In this document: one piece after another, positions 23,701 through 33,670 of the stretch
How the letters are laid out: each line of letters starts with the position of its first letter
Numbering within the stretch: position 1 is the stretch's first letter
Source of the DNA: Agrostemma githago
Taxonomy: Eukaryota > Streptophyta > Magnoliopsida > Caryophyllales > Caryophyllaceae
DNA: 64,000 nt
Assembly (NCBI GenBank): GCA_958450325.1
Contig: OY288254.1
Coordinates: 40,377,077-40,441,076, forward strand
Direction: 5' to 3'
Notes under the pieces: generated by a model
What the model saw: only the letters and a program-made list of their open reading frames with translations
What the model was told of the DNA's origin: nothing
Database searches by the model: none
Translations under genes and position numbers: made by a program

Positions 23701-24762
23701 TTTACAGCATGTATTGTTAAGTGATAAATCAGCAAATAGTTAACTTTAAACTTGGTGATCTAATGATTTAGTCCTAAACATGATGTTATATGTTAGTTAG
23801 AGTCTAAACACTATACTACGAGATTTGAGGGCGAAGAAAAGTTAGGTTACCTATTATCAGTTCTCCGGATCAACTATGAAATCAAATATACTAAGATCGA
23901 AGCCCCCTTTCTCTTGCTCCTCTTCATGAATAAGTTAGAAGGACACACAAACAAAGTAAGTTAGTAAATATAATAGGAATAAGACTTAAAAATAAAGAGT
24001 ATAAGGTAAGGAAAAGAAAGAGTATGTGCTCTTGAGATATGGTGGTGTAAACACCTTAGAACTTAAAAGAACTTGTGTGATCTTCTTTGGTTTTAGATGG
24101 ATCTTTGAAGGAGTGTTTAAGTGAGTGAATGGATGAGTAAATGAAGATAAAATGGCTGGTTATAAGCACACAAGTAGTGCATTAGATGGGGGAGCAAAGG
24201 GTGGACAAGAACTTGACAATTACCAAAAGTAGTTAAGTATACTTTAAGAGGTACCTACCCTATTTGGTGTTTTTGATTAGAAAAACATATTTTAAGGCTT
24301 GGACTTCAAAGTGACGGTATGGCATGACTTAGGGTGATGTTTTTGAGTTTATTTGGTCACACCATGGTTAGGAAAGATGTACGTAAATCGAATGTCGAGA
24401 AACGATTCGTCGGGTGACGATTTTCGTAGTAAAGGAGTTGTCCAGTACAATATTTTTATGATTAACTTATAAATTGTAATTTTTAATATCACCATTGTTT
24501 AGATCTTGGAAAATTAATAAAGTTAGGGTTTTGAAACGCCTCAATCGGAGTCCGTATGAGAAAATAGGAACCGTTTTACGAAATCGCGCAGAATTTTGAT
24601 AACGATAGAAATTTCAGTTTTGCAAACAATGAAGTGAAATAGAAAGGTTCCAAAGACACAAGAATTGAATATTACTATATAAAATATTTTTTAGAGACTC
24701 GATTTATTAATATTAATCGTTATTATAAATAACTAAAATGGTCAAAAGCACGGGGCGTTACA
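20721..24762 (-). mobile_element. Solo LTR, Ty3/gypsy type, about 4.0 kb
   Basis: It starts TGTAACAACCCGG, ends GGGGCGTTACA, and is flanked by identical TGTTC copies at 20716-20720 and 24763-24767. The empty site CTTGTTCTCC is seen uninterrupted at 32277-32286. The ends resemble Ty3/gypsy LTRs that read TGTAACGCCCCG...GGTTGTTACA on the minus strand, so minus orientation is inferred. No internal PBS, PPT or pol remains and the two ends are not repeats of each other, so a single LTR left by LTR-LTR recombination is likely. Scattered small ORFs at 21399-22121 look spurious. It lies in the B 5' LTR. Confidence 0.8.
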
Positions 24763-25430
24763 TGTTCTCCATTATGAATGTTTTGATTCTTGTTTTGGTT
24801 TCTCTTGTTTGTGTTAGTTTTAGTTTGATTATGTTTGAGTAGTTATCCTCTAGGTTTAGTAGGGGGATTGGGTGTGATTAGGGATGATTAGGGTGAGATG
24901 GGTGGTACTAGTTGTTGTTTTTGTTGATTCCCATTTGCCTTGCACTCCACATGTTTGATGAAATGCTTGTGAGACTTGAGATGATCATTCTTTGTTTTTC
25001 TTGCTTGTTCTCTTGCATGTTCTTGTGTGGTTGATAGGTTTGGTTCTCCCATTAGTAGCGAGAGCGTGGTGAGGAGACCCCTAGGTCGTTTAAATAGCGA
25101 GAGCCCGATCGGAACCTAGATTACGAAAGCATGCTAGTAACCCCGTTTTTCCCCTTTTGGTCTCTTTGGCATCCATGAACCCGACGTAGCCCTAGTTTCC
25201 TTCTTGTTGATTTATTTGCTTCCATTTGTCATTAGTTACTTGTTTAGCTTAGTCTTTAGTCTACCTTAGCCATCGCCTAGTTTAGTTAGCCTTGAACCTA
25301 GTCTTAGACCGTAGCACACCTTAGTCCGACACCCCGTCCCTGTGGATTCGACCCGACTTGCCCTATGTACCCAGTTAGGAATAGTTGGTTTTATTTGTTT
25401 GGTAGGATTGATGGCAAAATCCTTCCGTCA
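24763..25430 (+). repeat. Family B 5' LTR, second visible part
   Basis: Continues the B LTR after the solo LTR and ends CCGTCA, 3 nt before the PBS. It contains two GCGAGAGC motifs (about 25058 and 25098) and the U5 motif CCCTGTGGATTCGACCC near 25348. These motifs recur in families A and C. Confidence 0.85.
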
Positions 25431-25433
25431 AAT

Positions 25434-25451
25434 TGGCGCCGTTGCCGGGGA
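25434..25451 (+). other. Primer binding site, tRNA-Asp, family B
   Basis: TGGCGCCGTTGCCGGGGA, complementary to the 3' end of tRNA-Asp, 3 nt after the LTR. Confidence 0.92.
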
Positions 25452-25561
25452 CGACGTAGTTTAGACTTTTGTGTTCTTAGGTTTAGACTTTGTTCTTGAG
25501 TTATGTGTTTTCTTCTCCTTTTGTATCTCCGTTCTTTCATTGTGTGCTTATTTCTCTCATC

Positions 25562-25582
25562 CTATTGCCTCAAAAGCACTAG
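25562..25582 (+). promoter_or_regulatory. Leader hairpin between PBS and ORF, family B
   Basis: Arms CTATTGC and GCACTAG enclose a 7-nt A-rich loop with one stem mismatch. Family C has the same element with a perfect stem (58921-58941). It lies in the untranslated leader where retroelement packaging or dimerisation signals usually sit; that role is inferred. Confidence 0.45.
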
Positions 25583-25637
25583 GCTACTAACGTTTGCTCA
25601 AGTGCTTCTAGTTCATCCAATGTATCAAAGCAACGTT

Positions 25638-26973
25638 ATGTCAATGGCGCATCCAAGCTACCATCAATCGTCATGGGACAATCATGAGGCAAATTACCAA
25701 GACCACAATTTTACCAACCATATCAATCTCATCAACAATATTATGAACCCCCTTCATATGGCTACCATGAAAGTTGTCAAGGATCATTCCAAAATCCTAA
25801 CAACTACCAAATACCCTCACATAACCCACTACCAAAAATCCCCAACTTTGAGCTTTGTCAAATGATGATTCAAATGCAAAAAAGTCAACAAGAGATGATG
25901 ATTCAATTGCAAAGGAATCAACAAGAGATGATGATTCAAATGCAAAGGGACAAAGTGGAGTCCAAAAAGAGGTGCAAGATGCTAGAATCAATGCACTCAT
26001 GGCTCGTATCACGATGTCGGCCACTCGAGCTCCACAACTTGTTGAGGAAGGTTCATTTGAGTAAGAAGATCGGTTGTCTCCACAAGGAAATCAACCCGAT
26101 TATGACGCCTCAAATGAAAAAGAGATGGTCAATCAAGAGATCATTGTTGTGAGTTGCTTGGATGGTGGAGCTATGGGAATAATGGAGGAAGTTCAAGCTT
26201 CAAGGGTTGACAATGAGGAGAAAATTGAACATGATTATCAAGGTAACTTTTGGGTAGCCAATGTATTGGCTATTAAATTTGATTTGTATGATTTTCTTCA
26301 TGATGAACCGGATCTTAACAATCCAAAGCCAAGCCAAGAGAAGACTCCTCTAGACCAACTTGACAAGGTGAGTGAAAAAGAAGGTAATACTTGGGAGAAA
26401 GAGGTAGATGCCTTAGAACTTGCCTTGAATGGGAAATTGGAAGAGCTAATTAGGGGATTTGGAGATGCTATGCTAGACCAAACCGTCGAAGGCCTTGAGT
26501 TTCTTCATGGTGAGAATTCTAGTAAGAATGACGATGAGGTCTCCCCTAAAGCCTCCAATGAAGAAAACTTGATGCCTTCTCCTCCTTTTTCGCACTTGAT
26601 TTCAAGTCCCTTGTCTTGTGAGACGGTTGATGAAGTGGATCCTTGTCGGGCGGCGGAAAAGAGTGCTACTTTTGACCCCGTAAAAGAAGCAACACCCTTA
26701 GGGTGTGATCTCCCAAATCATAACGCCAAGCATGACTTTAGATCACTATACCTACCGGATGGTAATAAGAGTAGTTGCTATGTTGGTTTGAAAGACCCGG
26801 AAGATCATGAGAACCCCGAGCATGATCGCTTCTTATCTCCGACTTGGAAGCTCTTGAAAGTAGCTAGGCTCGGCCATTTGAGCTTTAACGAAGATGTTGC
26901 TAGACCATTTGACTTACTCCTACGAGCTCTTGATGGCTATGGAGGCGTAGAAGATGAGAGTATCAAGTTGTAA
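25638..26973 (+). pseudogene. Gag-tail protein of family B (two frameshifts, one stop)
   Basis: Homologous to the intact family C protein (57476-58834). It starts MSMAHPSYHQSSW, then has a Tyr/Gln-rich stretch, then three near-identical QEMMIQ-type repeats (about 25860-25950) likely to form a coiled coil, then an acidic region with WEKEVDALELALN, and ends RPFDLLLRALDGYGG. The frame is lost by a deletion in a T-run near 25713, shifts again near 25945, and has an in-frame TAA near 26062. The final 26074-26973 stretch is open. The central part corresponds to sequence downstream of the gag domain in Athila-like elements; the gag domain present in family A is not visible. Its function is unknown, and this copy cannot make full-length protein. 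Confidence 0.7.
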
Positions 26974-27080
26974 ATACCTTTTTCCTTTTCTTTTGTATTT
27001 GTATTTGTATTTGTGTGATAGGATAGTTGGTTTTTTTTTTCCTTTTCGTTGAATTTAATCGGATTTAGGCGGAATCCGAG

Positions 27081-27103
27081 CTAGGTGACTTGATTACACC
27101 TAG
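27081..27103 (+). promoter_or_regulatory. Conserved-loop hairpin 1, family B
   Basis: Perfect arms CTAGGTG and CACCTAG around the 9-nt loop ACTTGATTA. The same arms and loop occur in family C at 56441-56463. Confidence 0.55.
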
Positions 27104-27178
27104 TCCTCCCCTCCCATTTCCTTTTATTTTCTTCTTTTATTTCTTCCCCCATCCATATCTTTTCTTATCTCGAACCTT

Positions 27179-27195
27179 GGTGACTTGATTACACC
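27179..27195 (+). promoter_or_regulatory. Conserved-loop hairpin 2, family B
   Basis: Short arms GGTG and CACC around the same loop ACTTGATTA, about 75 nt after hairpin 1. Stem extension is weak here. Confidence 0.4.
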
Positions 27196-27340
27196 CCCGC
27201 CGGACACATTCTACCCTTTCTTCACTTTCATTTTTGTTTTTTAGCTTTATTTTCCCTTTTTCTCTTCTTTTTTTTAGTGTCTCCACACACTACCGATCGA
27301 GCATGAGGACATTGCGCGGTTTAAGTGTGGGGGAGCGATA

Positions 27341-29085
27341 TCCTAGTCTAGTTTAATTTTATTTTCGTAGTTTTTTCGAAAAAATCTTAAAAATTCCTAA
27401 AAATTTGAAAATTTTCATAAAAAAGCAAAAAGATTTTCTTTTGTGTCTTTTTCTTTTGAGTCTTTGTGTCGTATATTTGTTGTGTTGTGTGTGTTTTGCT
27501 CCCCCGATTTTCCTTGTAGGTTGCGTGTTCGTCGATAAGTTTCGGGAAGCTCAAGACATCCGGTAATATCCCTTCATTTCTTTCTCCTTTTCCCTTTTTG
27601 TGGAGTTTGGAGGATGTTTTGTGATGGTGTATGCTCGGGTGGAGCTTTTTGAAATTCGTGGTTGATTGGTGGCTTGTTTGGATGTTTCGGGGTGGTGTTT
27701 GTTTATTTTGTGTGTTTGTTTGTTTGTTTTGTTTGGTTTTGTTGTGTTTGTCTCATTTTCTTTCGTTTTTGTTGCGTCCTTGTTTTGTCTTGTCTAAGTT
27801 TGTGTCTTGTGTAATAAAAGGTTTTCGAAAACCTGGTTTTGAGGCTAGTGCGCAAGTGTTTACTTTCCCTTTCTAGTAATATGAGTCGATTCTTGGACTT
27901 TAGTCTAGTAGAATGACTTTAAATCAATAGTTTCGTTGGTCCTTTACCTTGAGTCCACCTAGTCTACTAGGGATTTATTACGGGATTTGCATTTTGACCA
28001 TTTTGACCACCCACGGAGTGAAAAGGCCTTGGTTTCCGAGTCCCGTCTCTTAGGTCACCTTGTTCGAAATTGTTTGATTAGTCCAAGTATCTCCCTTTTT
28101 TCCCTACCTTCTACCCATATCTCACAAATAAGTTGCAATTTGTTGAAGTTTCTTACTTGGTTGTGATTGAATGCCTACAATACAAGATATATCCAAAAGG
28201 CAAACCAAGTCAAAAAGAGAAAGAAAAAGAAAAAGAAAGAAAGAAAAGAAAGAAAAGAAAGAAGAAAAAGAAAAGGCACAACAAATCAAAAATAAAATAC
28301 AAAAGAAGAAAATAAATGGCATAGCAACTCAAAAGCAAAATGCAAAAGAAAAATGCCAAAGAAAATCATCTCACAAAAAGAGTTCTCACCCCAAAAAAAT
28401 AAGCCTTTTACCGATCGTTACCGTGAAGAGCCTACCAAAGGACCGAGTCCCTAGGAAGGATGATAGCGATAATGGTCGGTCTTCCCTCATTTTGCAACCA
28501 TATCCACCTTTTTACTTGGACTAGTGGGGCGTTTTTTGAGCATGGGACGACCCTCTTGGCTTATCGCTAAAGGGGGCGGGGTTTCACTTACCTACAGTGT
28601 CGACTAACTCCGTGGTTCATCCTTTTTCCATCCCGCCTATCGTCCCGTAGTACGTTCTTAGAAGGTTAGGAGGACCTAGGTAAGTTATCAACGTTTTTAT
28701 TGCTTTGTTGTCATACTATTAGGGTTTTGTTCATATCGATTTGTGTTATTAGCTTGGGAACGTTGTCGCTTGCCTTGAGTCCTTAACCGATGCTTCTTTC
28801 ACCGCTTTGTTGAGGGAAGCGGTATTTGTTTCTTTCTGGATGCAACCGATTGTTTGTTTATTTGTTTGCTTGTTTGTTTGTTTGTTTTCGTGTTCGGTTA
28901 TATCCACAGTTTTGTCGCAAGACCCCACTTGCCTTGCGGAGAACACTTTTCCTCTAAGTGCTCTCGCGTGAGTTGAAAGGGCGTAGGGTGCGCTAATACC
29001 CGCTCGGCTAGTATTTTAGTTCTTATTAGTTTAGTAGTTAGTTCGTGCTTACTCGAGGGCGAGTAAGGGTTAAGTATGGAGGAGT
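27341..29085 (+). other. Family B 3' non-coding region with homopurine tract
   Basis: About 1.7 kb without a credible gene. A homopurine A/G tract at about 28200-28280 followed by more A-rich sequence would read as Lys/Glu/Arg repeats. Family C has its counterpart at about 55145-55345. Both tracts are followed by a shared stretch with GAAGAGCCTACCAAAGGACC (28424 here). TTTG repeats lie at 28850-28886. The PPT-like GGGTTAAGTATGGAGGAG (29067-29084) directly precedes the LTR. Confidence 0.55.
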
Positions 29086-29402
29086 TATAAGTGTGGTTTG
29101 TAGTGCTTATTCCTTGTGTTTGGTCCCGGTTTCTCTTGTGGAATCCCTCTTTGGAGCGGTTTTCGAGGCTACTTAAGCTTCTTGTAGTTTCTTTTAGGTT
29201 CCAAAGACCAATCTCGGTGAAATGGAACGATTCCGACTCGTTTCCGACACATTTGGAGCCAATGAAGAGAAGCGACGATCACTCGGTAGCTTAGACTCGA
29301 TCCCGAGCCCTTGGGACCCATTCCCGAGCACCGAGAATCGATGAGAACCCTAGGGAGAGAAAGTGGGGACCTATGAGACCATATTTGAAGCCTACAAGAC
29401 CC

Positions 29403-29579
29403 ATCCCGGTCGGGAACACATCCATCACGACCGGGACGAGAAGCAAGAACAAACAGCAGCCTCTGACAGGCCATCCCGGCCGGGAGCACATCCTTCTTGA
29501 CCGGGATCAACCCTTTCCGACCGGGACCGAAATCATCTCGACCGGGAAGAGCATAAACCCGCCCGTGATGGTCCTTCCC
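29403..29579 (+). repeat. CG-centred palindrome cluster in family B LTR
   Basis: About six variants of TCCCGGTCGGGA or its halves, spaced 20-40 bp, for example CCCGGTCGGGA near 29404 and TCCCGGCCGGGA near 29472. A further one at the far side of the solo LTR (31873) is split by that insertion. Confidence 0.7.
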
Positions 29580-31872
29580 TGTAACACCCTCGTTTATCCA
29601 AGAGCCTTTACTAGGTCTTCCTGGATAAATGGAAGTGTTACCATCTCGGGTTAACCGAGGCATCTCGGGTTAACCGAGACAGTAGTCCCATCACAATACA
29701 ATACTGAGACACAACCGAGTTTAATAGATTATTCAAAGGATGCAAACCAAGTTTGGAACTAAGTACGGTTACAAAAAACCCAAAACGGCTACATAAAACA
29801 AAAAGGGTCTATTAAGTATTAATGACGGAAACGCGCTAAGAGTATGACAATGTTGGTTACGCACTCCCTTCCCGAACAGAAAATCCTTTCAGTTAAGCAC
29901 ACATCAAGGATCCATATCTGCATCAATAATCTGCTCCCCAAAAGACCGAAAATGTCAATTGGATCGTCGCAGGCCCCCAATAAAATAGGGTGACAATTTA
30001 AACAGAGAAAACGGTTAGAACATGCTAACATTAAAATACCAATACGGAGTATAAAACATTCAGTCTCAATCATCTCAACATCATCATCCGTACCAATCGA
30101 TAATATCATCGCCATATTCTCAGCACTTCACTGTGTCCATAATTTCCGCTACACTACTCAATGGACCTCCCGGCCAGGATTTCGCTATACTACTCAGTGG
30201 ACCTCCCGGTCAGGATTTTGCTACGCTACTCAATGGACCTCCCGGTCAGGATTTCGCTATACTACTCAATCTTGTTCATATCAATGTCACATCATAAATA
30301 CATAGCTCATACGACATTATATTATTAACATATTCCAAGTAAGGAAAACCTTACCTAGTTAGCCCGTCACCACCAGGTAGATAGTATATATATCACCACG
30401 GAGATTCTACGAAGTCCGATCCTAGTAAAATAATATAAATTCAAATTAATAACGGTTTTAACAAGCTTAATTATGAAATGAAACCTGACGCTAACTTAGT
30501 TACGACATATTATTATCTTGGCCTAGTTATTAGAATTGAACTAAATGTTTAGTGTCCTTATCTTTGACCCAAGTAAATATGTGATCTTAAGTGTGTTTAT
30601 ATATATCCGTGAGTGAATAAGCACAGCTAATTAACTACAATGTCTTGTGCTACTTACACCTATGATTACGGTGGAGCTCGACTAATCATAACTCCGAATG
30701 ACACCCAACAACAACAACTACTCCGGGTGTGGCTGGAAAATTACTACTGCTCCTGTTATATTATACATACTACACTAGTAATTAAGAATGTGTGCATGAT
30801 TCCTATTATATTACACACTACACTAGCAACTACTATTGTTTAATCATGCCATAAAACTTAGTCACTACAATTTGCGCCGTAATATAGACACACATGGTAT
30901 GCTCCTTACTCTCCTCATTACACGCTGATTAATCATCATATACAACCGCTAATCACACATAGGATTGTTGTGTAGTGATGAAAGATGGATGGTAGGATGA
31001 GCAGAAAATAAAAGCGTAGATGAATGAGAAAACAGCAGCCATAATTTGGGTTGAGATAAGTTGGGTTTAAGGATTAAATGATTATGTAATGAGTTTTGTA
31101 AGATGTAGAATCGTAGAAGTACAACATAGTATTGCAATTATCAATCCTAATACTCTAACCTATCAGCACCAACCTCTTATTATCATACAGTTTCATATAG
31201 ACGCAGGAGTATACGCTAGGATTTCACTCGGATAATTCAGAACAAATGTTCCGAGGAGAACAGAAGAATGAGACCGACTTGGATTGAAGAGCAAGGAATG
31301 CGACGAATGACCAGAAACGGCACAATGACAACAGACGGCAACAATTCGATCAAAAGAACAATATACCCGACACCAATATATCAACTTCATTATTCACTAA
31401 TCGTATCATACTACGTAAACATAAAGACGGTTGACATACCTAGGTGACGCGTAGGATCGAGTTCTAGCCTACCGGTAGACCAAACCGACCCCTATGGTTC
31501 TCCTTTCTCTTCTCTTGCTAGTTCGGTGCGTGCTGCGTTATTCTTTGTAGTGTTGATGTCGTGCCTCAATTTGTGATGAAGAGGTGTGTAGGCTAGGGTT
31601 TAGGTAGGTGTATATATATATACAAATATATAAGAGTGAATATATAAGTGTAGGTTAGGTTTTTACCAAGTACACGGGAATATCATGTGTGCATTTTGTG
31701 CTTGGCATATAAGTGATCTAAGGTCTATTACGTGATGTTCCGCTTATAAAGTTTGTGGCCTATTTGTTCGTGTTCGACATAAAGTTCCACATAACTAAAC
31801 TTTCTGGACTCCGGTTGACTTACCTCTAACTTACTACAAAGAAAATACGTACTAGAAAATACGGGTATTACA
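29580..31872 (+). mobile_element. Solo LTR, Ty3/gypsy type, 2.3 kb
   Basis: TGTAACACCCTCG...GGGTATTACA, flanked by TTCCC at 29575-29579 and 31873-31877. It contains paired CTCGGGTTAACCGAG palindromes near 29645-29680 and a 36-bp tandem repeat at 30154-30268. No PBS, PPT or pol is present. It lies in the palindrome cluster of the B 3' LTR. Short ORFs inside look spurious. Confidence 0.8.
30154..30268 (+). repeat. 36-bp tandem repeat, about 3.2 units
   Basis: Units begin CTACTCAATGGACCTCCCGG and continue into AGGATTTCGCTATA, with a few substitutions between copies. Inside the solo LTR. Confidence 0.85.
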
Positions 31873-31939
31873 TTCCCGGCCGGAATGGGCCCAGCGCAGC
31901 CCCGCCTTCATTTTTCCACCTCCCTTATTCTTGTAACTC

Positions 31940-31947
31940 TATATATA
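31940..31947 (+). promoter_or_regulatory. TATA box of family B LTR
   Basis: CTATATATACCCCC in the 3' LTR. The family A array broke the other LTR about 30 bp downstream of the matching position, so the 5' LTR promoter and its body are now separated by over 20 kb. Confidence 0.6.
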
Positions 31948-32947
31948 CCCCCTCTTGTATTGTTTTAAGCACACTACCTTACTATTATGAAACCCTAGAC
32001 TACTTTTAGGTTAGATTAGCTTAGATTAGTGTAGCTTAGCTTAATCCCTCTTTAATTACTCCTTAATCTTAGTTTAATCTAGTTAGATTACTCTTGTAAT
32101 ATTGGAATTCTTGGAGATTCTACCAATTTTGACAGCATTGGTGGATGTTTTGGGTCATCTTCTATGCAAGTGTTCATCTTTTAATTTCTTTTTAGTTGGT
32201 ATAATCTTTCTCATCTCTTTTCTCTTAATCATTATTGTTATTCAAGTTTTCATCTTTATATCTTGTTTGTTGTTCATACTTGTTCTCCATTATGAATGTT
32301 TTGATTCTTGTTTTGGTTTCGCTTGTTTGTGTTTGTTTTAGTTTGTTTATGTTTGAGTAGTTATCCCCTAGAATTAGTAGGGGGATTGGGTGTGATTAGG
32401 GATGATTAGGGTGAGATGGGTGGTACTAGTTTTTGTTTTTGTTGATTCCATTTGCCTTGCACTCCACATGTTTGATGAAATGCTTGTGAAACTTGAGATG
32501 ATCATTCTTTGTTTTTCTTGCTTGTTCTCTTGCATGTTCTTGTATGGTTGATAGGATTGGTTCTCCCATTAGTAGCGAGAGCGTGGTGAGGAGACCCCTA
32601 GGCCGTTTAAGTAGCGAGAGCCCGATCGGAACCTAGATTACGAAAGCATGCTAGTAACCCCGTTTTTCCCCTTTTGGTCTCTCTGGCATCCATGAACCCG
32701 ACCTAGCCCTAGTTTCCTTCTTGTTGATTTATTTTCTTCCATTTGTCATTAGTTACTTGTTTAGCTTAGTCTTTAGTCTACCTTAGCCATCGCCTAGTTT
32801 AGTTAGCCTTGAACCTAGTCTTAGACCGTAGCACACCTTAGTCCGACACCCCGTCCCTGTGGATTTGACCCGACTTGCCCTATCTACCCAGTAAGGAATA
32901 GTTGGTTTTACATGTTTGGTAGGATTGACGGCAAAATCCACCCATCA

Positions 32948-33182
32948 ATCTTCCAAAAATAATAATGGGGACAATATTTTTATACCAATTTATCATGAAA
33001 AATGAAATAAGTCTTACTCTCACACCTGTTTCTTTTGCTCTTTCTGCTTGACTTTTTCTTTGTGAACTTGAAGGGTCTTTGTTCTCCATAATCACCCCTT
33101 AATGCTACTATACGAATGAGTACTTGATAATTGATTACTATAACTATAACACTTGGTATTGACTGTTTATTTAGATTATTAG
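32948..33182 (-). other. Short unique spacer with a possible exon
   Basis: Between the B 3' LTR and the chromovirus. On the minus strand an ATG near 33090 opens MENKDPSSSQRKSQAERAKE, followed by a possible donor CAG|GTGTGAGAG. The basic SQAERA pattern is reminiscent of N-termini of plant Helitron helicase proteins, but this is weak. Nothing else was seen. Confidence 0.25.
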
Positions 33183-33637
33183 TGTAACAACCCTAAATTT
33201 TCGCAATCAAAATAATAACCCCAAAAACGGAAAACTCAAAGTTGTTACTCCACACTTAGCTTTACGGAGCCAAGTGCAAGGAAAAGAATAAATAATAAGT
33301 AAATAAAAAAATAGAAATTTGATAGCTAATTAAATGGAAACGTTGCAGCGGAAGTCTTAAGTCTTACAAAATCCAAAACGGTTTAAAACAATAGCAAACC
33401 AATAATAATAAATCAAATATAAATAGTTTGGAGTCAAGTTAAATAATAAAAGTCCTTCCTCGCTCAGCATAACCCGATACCAGAATGCACCCATGCAGCA
33501 AATCAAGTGTACCTATCATCTGTACCCAAAAACACAAATAGGTACAGGTTCCAGCGGGGGAACGACCCAAAACAAAAGGACGTCAGCAAAGTTGAGTAAA
33601 AGTATAATAATGTAATAATTCGTGAAATAATAATAAT

Positions 33638-33670
<33 letters not shown>

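Larger units (their letters stand above)
26974..27340 (+). other. Family B conserved post-ORF region
   Basis: Non-coding. It contains two hairpins with loop ACTTGATTA (27081-27103 and 27179-27195), then GAGGACATTG (27305-27314) and AAGTGTGGGGGA (to 27334). The same order is found in family C. Confidence 0.6.
20409..32947 (+). mobile_element. Gag-only LTR retrotransposon, family B, interrupted by three insertions
   Basis: A plus-strand element with visible 5' LTR parts (20409-20720 and 24763-25430), tRNA-Asp PBS (25434), broken gag-tail ORF (25638-26973), conserved non-coding 3' region, and a 3' LTR (29086-32947) split by a solo LTR. The first part of its 5' LTR must lie left of the family A array, outside the window. 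The two LTRs align over about 970 bp with only scattered differences. No protease, RT or integrase is encoded. It is a sister of family C: LTR pieces, leader, ORF and 3' region are recognisably homologous. Confidence 0.85.
29086..32947 (+). repeat. Family B 3' LTR, split by a solo LTR
   Basis: Two parts, 29086-29579 and 31873-32947, total about 1.56 kb without the insertion. It starts TTATAAGTGTGG where family C has TGATAAGTGTGG, so the terminal TG is mutated. It ends CCCATCA. It contains a palindrome cluster (29403-29579), a TATA box (31940-31947), two GCGAGAGC motifs (about 32575 and 32612) and the U5 motif near 32865. Confidence 0.8.

Noticed and set aside
28171..28524. Lys/Glu-rich ORF in family B as a coiled-coil protein
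   Set aside because: The frame is not kept between B and C and the sequence is simple homopurine repeat; listed as a tract instead.
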